From: an uncultured bacterium
GTDB taxonomy: Bacteria > Verrucomicrobiota > Kiritimatiellia > RFP12 > UBA1067
Direction of reading: 5' to 3'
Assembly (NCBI GenBank): GCA_902779865.1
Contig: CACZDG010000006.1
Coordinates: forward strand, 1 to 51,888
DNA: 51,888 nucleotides
A program made the translations under genes and the position numbers. Below are positions 48,209 to 51,888 of the stretch, piece after piece; positions within the stretch are counted from its first letter, which is position 1; every line of letters starts with the position of its first letter. Below the pieces are notes generated by a model. That model saw nothing but the letters and a program-made list of their open reading frames with translations, was not told where the DNA came from and searched no databases.

Positions 48209-51200
48209 CTACTTGACGATGATCACCATCCCGGTCGATTTCACGTTGAGAACGATATCGCCGTCAACGACCGACACGCCCTTCACCCACTTCGGCGCAC
48301 CGTCGGCGAGCGAGACCGTCGCACCGGCAAACTTTCCGCCGGACGTGAGCGTGTGGTTGCCGCCCTTCGGGCGTATGCCTTCCGTCGCTGAAATCTTCAC
48401 CGCGACCGATCCGTTGAGCGTCACAGTCTTGCCGGTCACGTCGAGCACCGGCGCAACCTTCTTCTCCGTGAAGTTGAAGCCGAGCGCCGCACCGTCGTCG
48501 AGCGTCAAGCCGCCGTTCAGCGCAACCATGCCGGACTGCGCGACTTGCAACGTCGCGCCGCCGCGCACCGTCACCGTTCCGTTGCCGGGACACATTCCGG
48601 GATTCACCGCCACCGTCGCCGTATTCGTCACGGTCAGTCCGTTCGAGAACGTCGAGACCGAGTTGAACAGAACCGTCCCGCAGCCCTTCACCTCGATCCA
48701 GCCCTTGTTGCCGCTGCTCCTGTCGGCGACCGGGATGTCGAAGGCGATCGTCGCCGGCGTGTTTTCGGTTCCGTATTGCGTCGTGTGGATCGTCAAACCG
48801 CTGCTGTCGCATCCGAAATACGATGTTCCCGTCACGGAGAATCCGCCAGACCGCGAATAGAGCGCCGGACCGCTGCAGAACTGGACCCACTTGTCGCACG
48901 TTATTCCGTCCGCGCCGACGATTATGTTCTTCGCGGACGCATACGTCCACTTGCCGGGCGTGTTTGCGTAGAGCGAGCCGAATTCAAACGTCGAGCCGCT
49001 GTTGTCGGCTTCGCGGACGAAGTAGCAGTCCGATGTGGTTTGGATGTTGCACTCCCCCGTGACGACAAGCCGCCCATTGAGGTTTCTATAGGCGAGATGT
49101 CCGCACGTCTCTGTCGCGCGCAACGTCGCGGACGTGACGACGCTGCCGCTTTCTATCGAAAGATTGTCTGGGTTGAGGAGCGCGCCTTCGACCGTCACCG
49201 AGGCGCCGCTCCGGACTGAATTGCCGACGACGGGATGCCAGTCGCCCTTGATGCGCCAGACGCCGCCGATGTAGGCCTTGTTGTTTCCCGTTTCGGCGAA
49301 CTTGACACTGTTCACTTCCAGACCGCCGGTAAAGACGCAGTATGTCGTCGTGTTGCTGATCGTCAGCGCGTCAGCGACGACCGCCGCCTTGAACTCGTGG
49401 TTGGCGGAGGAAAGGTTGTTGATCGCCTCGATGCCGTCGAGCGGCGCACCCTCTATCGTCACCTTCGGGCATCCCGCCGGGAACGTGATGGACGTCGCCT
49501 TGAACGACGCGCTGTTGGTGAGCGTAGCCGCCGCGCCTGCGGTTATGATCGCGTTCGTGGTCGGTCCGGGAACCGCACCGTTGGACCAGTTGGAGGCGAC
49601 GCCGAGGTCGCCACTCGTGCCGCCGATCCAGACAGGATCGCTGCTCAGGATGAGCATCACGGACTTGGCGTCGGCGGAAAGCGAAAGCACCGCGCCCGCG
49701 AAGGCGGGATCGTCGGGCAGCTTGATTTTGGAAAACACGCTTTCGTCGAACGTCCCCTCGCCCGTGATGGTGAGGAGCGCATACGCGCCCGGAGCGGGCG
49801 TCGCGCTGAACGCCACGTCGAGCGCACCCTCCACGTCAATGGCGTCCGCCTTGATCGCGCCGACCGCGCCATTGGAATACGGAATGTTGAGTTTCGCGCC
49901 GTCCTTGAACACGACTGACGGCGCAAGCCATTCCGGATTGTTGCCCGTCTGCTTTTCGAGCGTCGCGCCGCTCTTCACCGTCAACGCGCCGTATCTGATT
50001 TGCGTGGTGGAGCCGCCGAAGGAGAGCGTTCCCTCGTCCACGTCGAAGCCGCCACTGTTGTATGTCGTCCAGTTGAGGTTGAGTTTGCCGGAGCCTTTTT
50101 TCGTCACCTTGCCCTCCGACTCGTCGATTCGCGTCTGCCAGGTGAGCGTATAGCCCTGCGTATCGATGGTCATGCCGCCGGCGCCGACGAGCAAGTCGGT
50201 GTAGTCGCCGTTGCCCGCGGAAGACGAAAGCGTGGAGGTGCTCATCCCGGTACGGAACGTTCCGCCGTCGAACCGCGCAGTCTGCCTGTAGGAACTATGA
50301 CTGTTCACATAAAAGGCGCCGCCGACCTCAAGGATGCCGCCGTTTTTCACTTCGAGCGTGAAGTTGCGCGACTTGTACCGCACCAAGCCGCTATTCTCTT
50401 TTTTATACTCCGGCTCGAAATTGCCGGTCGTCTTCAGAAGGCCGCCGTCTATGACGATGCTCTTGGTGCCGTATTCGGCCGCGACGACTTTGGCGAGATT
50501 GAGCGTTCCGCCCTCGTTTACGTGGATTTCGACGGTCTGCTTCCCGCTGTAGTCTTTGGTTTTGCTGCTGTAGCCGTTGCAAAGCGTCGTCTGCCCGGTC
50601 ACGTTGACGACGCCGCCGTTTTCCACAATGAGCACGCCGTGTCCCGCGCTGCTGATACCGCCGTCGCTGGTGGACTTGCCCATCTGCAACGCGCCGGGGA
50701 CGGTCAGCGCTCCGCCGGCGACGTGGACGACGCCGGTACAGGCGACGGAAGTGCTCTCTTGCGAGCATCCAATCCAGAGGTTTTTATTGAGCGACACCGT
50801 GGCTCCGGACGCGATTTCGACCGTGTTGGATCTCGCCAGATTGAACCCGACATACATGTCGCCGCTCGAATTGGCGTTAGGCTTCGTGTAGGTCGCGCCA
50901 TCATCAAACTTGACATGCGTGCCGCTGAATATCTCGAAGCCCCAGGTGGACGTATCGACCACTGCGACGTTGGAGAACGAAAGGTCGGCCCAGCCGAGTT
51001 CGGCGTCGTCGTTTCTGTTCAGACTGGTGAACGTTAGTGTCGAAGGCGTCTCGCTCGTGTTCGTTATATTGATTGCACAGCGGTTGGCCTCGGAAAATCC
51101 ATCCGTGTGGAAGTCGACCACCTTCGTCGAACTGCCGTTCAGATTGATGGTGGAAGGCGAAGTCGTGAACCATCCGCGGTTGCCGTCGCCCCATGCGGTG

Positions 51201-51394
51201 CCGATTCCGCCGGCGGCGTCGGCCCAGTTCGCGCCGCTCCAAAGGCCGCTTGTCCCGCCGACCCAGTATTGGTTTGCCGCAAACGACGGCGAGGGCGCCG
51301 TCGCTACGCAGACTGCGGCTGCGGCAAGCGCGGCCCTCCCGATGTGGCCGCGACGGAGCGCGTCCCTTCCGATTTTCAGCAACTTGAACGACAT
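48209..51394 (-). CDS. autotransporter-passenger-like surface protein
   Basis: This is a 1061-residue protein with signal peptide AALAAAAVCVATAPSPSFAA. The mature chain consists of short beta-strand repeats rich in Gly, Thr, Ser and Asn, of the type seen in passenger/beta-helix proteins. Examples are GGTSGLWSGANWADAAGG, then a second WIGGTSGDLGVASNWSNGAV near residue 590, and GGLTLDDGAALGFNF near the end. No C-terminal beta-barrel is present. Instead it ends in STGMVIIVK, similar to the LRR protein tail. It is probably displayed or secreted at the surface; ligand unknown. AAGGAG lies before ATG 51394. Many Cys residues are scattered along the chain. Confidence 0.7.
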   Translation of the reverse strand: MSFKLLKIGRDALRRGHIGRAALAAAAVCVATAPSPSFAANQYWVGGTSGLWSGANWADAAGGIGTAWGDGNRGWFTTSPSTINLNGSSTKVVDFHTDGFSEANRCAINITNTSETPSTLTFTSLNRNDDAELGWADLSFSNVAVVDTSTWGFEIFSGTHVKFDDGATYTKPNANSSGDMYVGFNLARSNTVEIASGATVSLNKNLWIGCSQESTSVACTGVVHVAGGALTVPGALQMGKSTSDGGISSAGHGVLIVENGGVVNVTGQTTLCNGYSSKTKDYSGKQTVEIHVNEGGTLNLAKVVAAEYGTKSIVIDGGLLKTTGNFEPEYKKENSGLVRYKSRNFTLEVKNGGILEVGGAFYVNSHSSYRQTARFDGGTFRTGMSTSTLSSSAGNGDYTDLLVGAGGMTIDTQGYTLTWQTRIDESEGKVTKKGSGKLNLNWTTYNSGGFDVDEGTLSFGGSTTQIRYGALTVKSGATLEKQTGNNPEWLAPSVVFKDGAKLNIPYSNGAVGAIKADAIDVEGALDVAFSATPAPGAYALLTITGEGTFDESVFSKIKLPDDPAFAGAVLSLSADAKSVMLILSSDPVWIGGTSGDLGVASNWSNGAVPGPTTNAIITAGAAATLTNSASFKATSITFPAGCPKVTIEGAPLDGIEAINNLSSANHEFKAAVVADALTISNTTTYCVFTGGLEVNSVKFAETGNNKAYIGGVWRIKGDWHPVVGNSVRSGASVTVEGALLNPDNLSIESGSVVTSATLRATETCGHLAYRNLNGRLVVTGECNIQTTSDCYFVREADNSGSTFEFGSLYANTPGKWTYASAKNIIVGADGITCDKWVQFCSGPALYSRSGGFSVTGTSYFGCDSSGLTIHTTQYGTENTPATIAFDIPVADRSSGNKGWIEVKGCGTVLFNSVSTFSNGLTVTNTATVAVNPGMCPGNGTVTVRGGATLQVAQSGMVALNGGLTLDDGAALGFNFTEKKVAPVLDVTGKTVTLNGSVAVKISATEGIRPKGGNHTLTSGGKFAGATVSLADGAPKWVKGVSVVDGDIVLNVKSTGMVIIVK

Positions 51395-51460
51395 GTCATA
51401 CTCCTTATGCTACCAAACCACCGCTTCAAAGAAGCCCACCTCCCTCGAACGGCGGTCTAT

Positions 51461-51489
51461 AATTTAGCATTTTTTTTGTTTGCCGTCAA
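51461..51489 (-). promoter_or_regulatory. promoter of the passenger-like gene
   Basis: The minus strand has -35 TTGACG (51484-51489), a 17-bp A-rich spacer and -10 TAAATT (51461-51466). The leader to ATG 51394 is about 60 nt. Confidence 0.55.
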
Positions 51490-51545
51490 GTGGCAACTTT
51501 GAAAATTCATGGATGCCGCACTCGCCAGTCCTGCCGCCGCGACAT

Positions 51546-51888
51546 CTACTTCACGTAGCGCGTCTCGTAGATGCGGCCTCCCGCCTCGCGGAGCGCCTTC
51601 ACCATCTCCGGATACGGCGTGTCGCAGATGTCGGTAAGGCCCACGGTCAGGTATTCGCCGTCGAAGCGGCCGGACGACGCCTCGTCCGAAAACTGGTGCC
51701 AGTGGCATCCGACGACCTGCGGCATCGTGAGCGCGTCGCGCACGTACCTCTTCGCCATCTCCGCGCGCTCAGCCGTGTTCTTCGCGGAACGCACGCCCGT
51801 GCCGAAGTTCCCCCTGTCGTTCGCGCCGAAGTGGAACTCCGGGATGAGGAGCGGACGGTCGATCCCCTCGTACCGCTTCAGCTGAAGC
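51546..51888 (-). CDS. C-terminal part of a clan GH-A glycosidase, agarase-like (partial)
   Basis: The last 113 codons of a gene that begins beyond the window edge. The visible tail has RPLLIPEFHFGANDRGNFG, where the Glu is in the position of a TIM-barrel nucleophile, then PQVVGCHWHQFSDEASSGRF and the end DTPYPEMVKALREAGGRIYE. This order is familiar from GH50/GH42-type beta-agarases and related enzymes. Family assignment is provisional because the acid/base part is not visible. It lies 151 bp upstream of the passenger-like gene, which has its own promoter. Confidence 0.6.
   Translation of the reverse strand, partial: LQLKRYEGIDRPLLIPEFHFGANDRGNFGTGVRSAKNTAERAEMAKRYVRDALTMPQVVGCHWHQFSDEASSGRFDGEYLTVGLTDICDTPYPEMVKALREAGGRIYETRYVK

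Overview
The window looks like a chromosomal segment of a high-GC, Gram-negative, polysaccharide-degrading bacterium. The best guess is the Verrucomicrobiota/Kiritimatiellota (PVC group), probably gut- or rumen-associated. This is an inference from gene content: LolDE, ExbB/ExbD, many lipoproteins, glycoside hydrolases of several families, an HzsA-like/SUMF1 cytochrome, an ExbBD-linked protein with squalene-cyclase repeats, a DUF6807 protein and an autotransporter-like passenger protein. No rRNA, tRNA or CRISPR array was seen. Almost every gene lies on the minus strand; the DUF486 gene at 6545 is the only confident plus-strand gene.

Layout in coordinate order. 101-2994: an S1-domain protein followed by an aconitase broken by a short deletion. 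3086-6925: a secreted HzsA-like/SUMF1 protein with two haem motifs, and a small membrane protein. 6939-9581: a two-domain UGSC-like protein, then 740 bp without genes that holds a 23-bp tandem array. 9582-16052: an apparent operon of VOC protein, DhaK, two peptide-type ABC permeases, a murein amidase and, after 45 bp, a propeller/GH43-like lipoprotein. 16239-19941: a BspA-like LRR protein whose N-terminus is encoded by the 3' end of a group II intron, coupled to a GH36-like enzyme. 20134-25683: Ser/Thr kinase, sodium/solute symporter and cupin-like lipoprotein in one operon. 25697-27441: a small lower-GC island with a HipA-like kinase and a collapsed hydrolase gene. 27505-30859: two paralogous GH5 enzymes. 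31007-40331: an eight-gene operon of two TPR-type secreted proteins, ExbB, two ExbDs, a TonB-like protein ending in cyclase-type repeats, LolE and LolD. 40363-47796: NagB, then a beta-galactosidase/MFS/DUF6807 operon. 48209-51888: a large passenger-like surface protein and the end of a further glycosidase.

The genes fit together as machinery for taking plant or host glycans apart at the cell surface (GH2, GH5, GH36, GH43-like, agarase-like), importing the products (MFS, SSS), feeding them into central metabolism (NagB, DhaK) and energising and maintaining the envelope (ExbBD/TonB-like/Lol operon, amidase and permeases).

The most striking observations are: the group II intron domain V/VI remnant supplying the start of a surface-protein gene; the ExbB-ExbD-ExbD-cyclase-repeat-Lol operon; in-frame insertions of short repeats into conserved enzymes; a recurring promoter form (TTG, exactly 17 bp, often GG directly before the -10) with start codons only 6-8 nt after the -10 in four genes; and the aconitase deletion that removes its catalytic serine motif.
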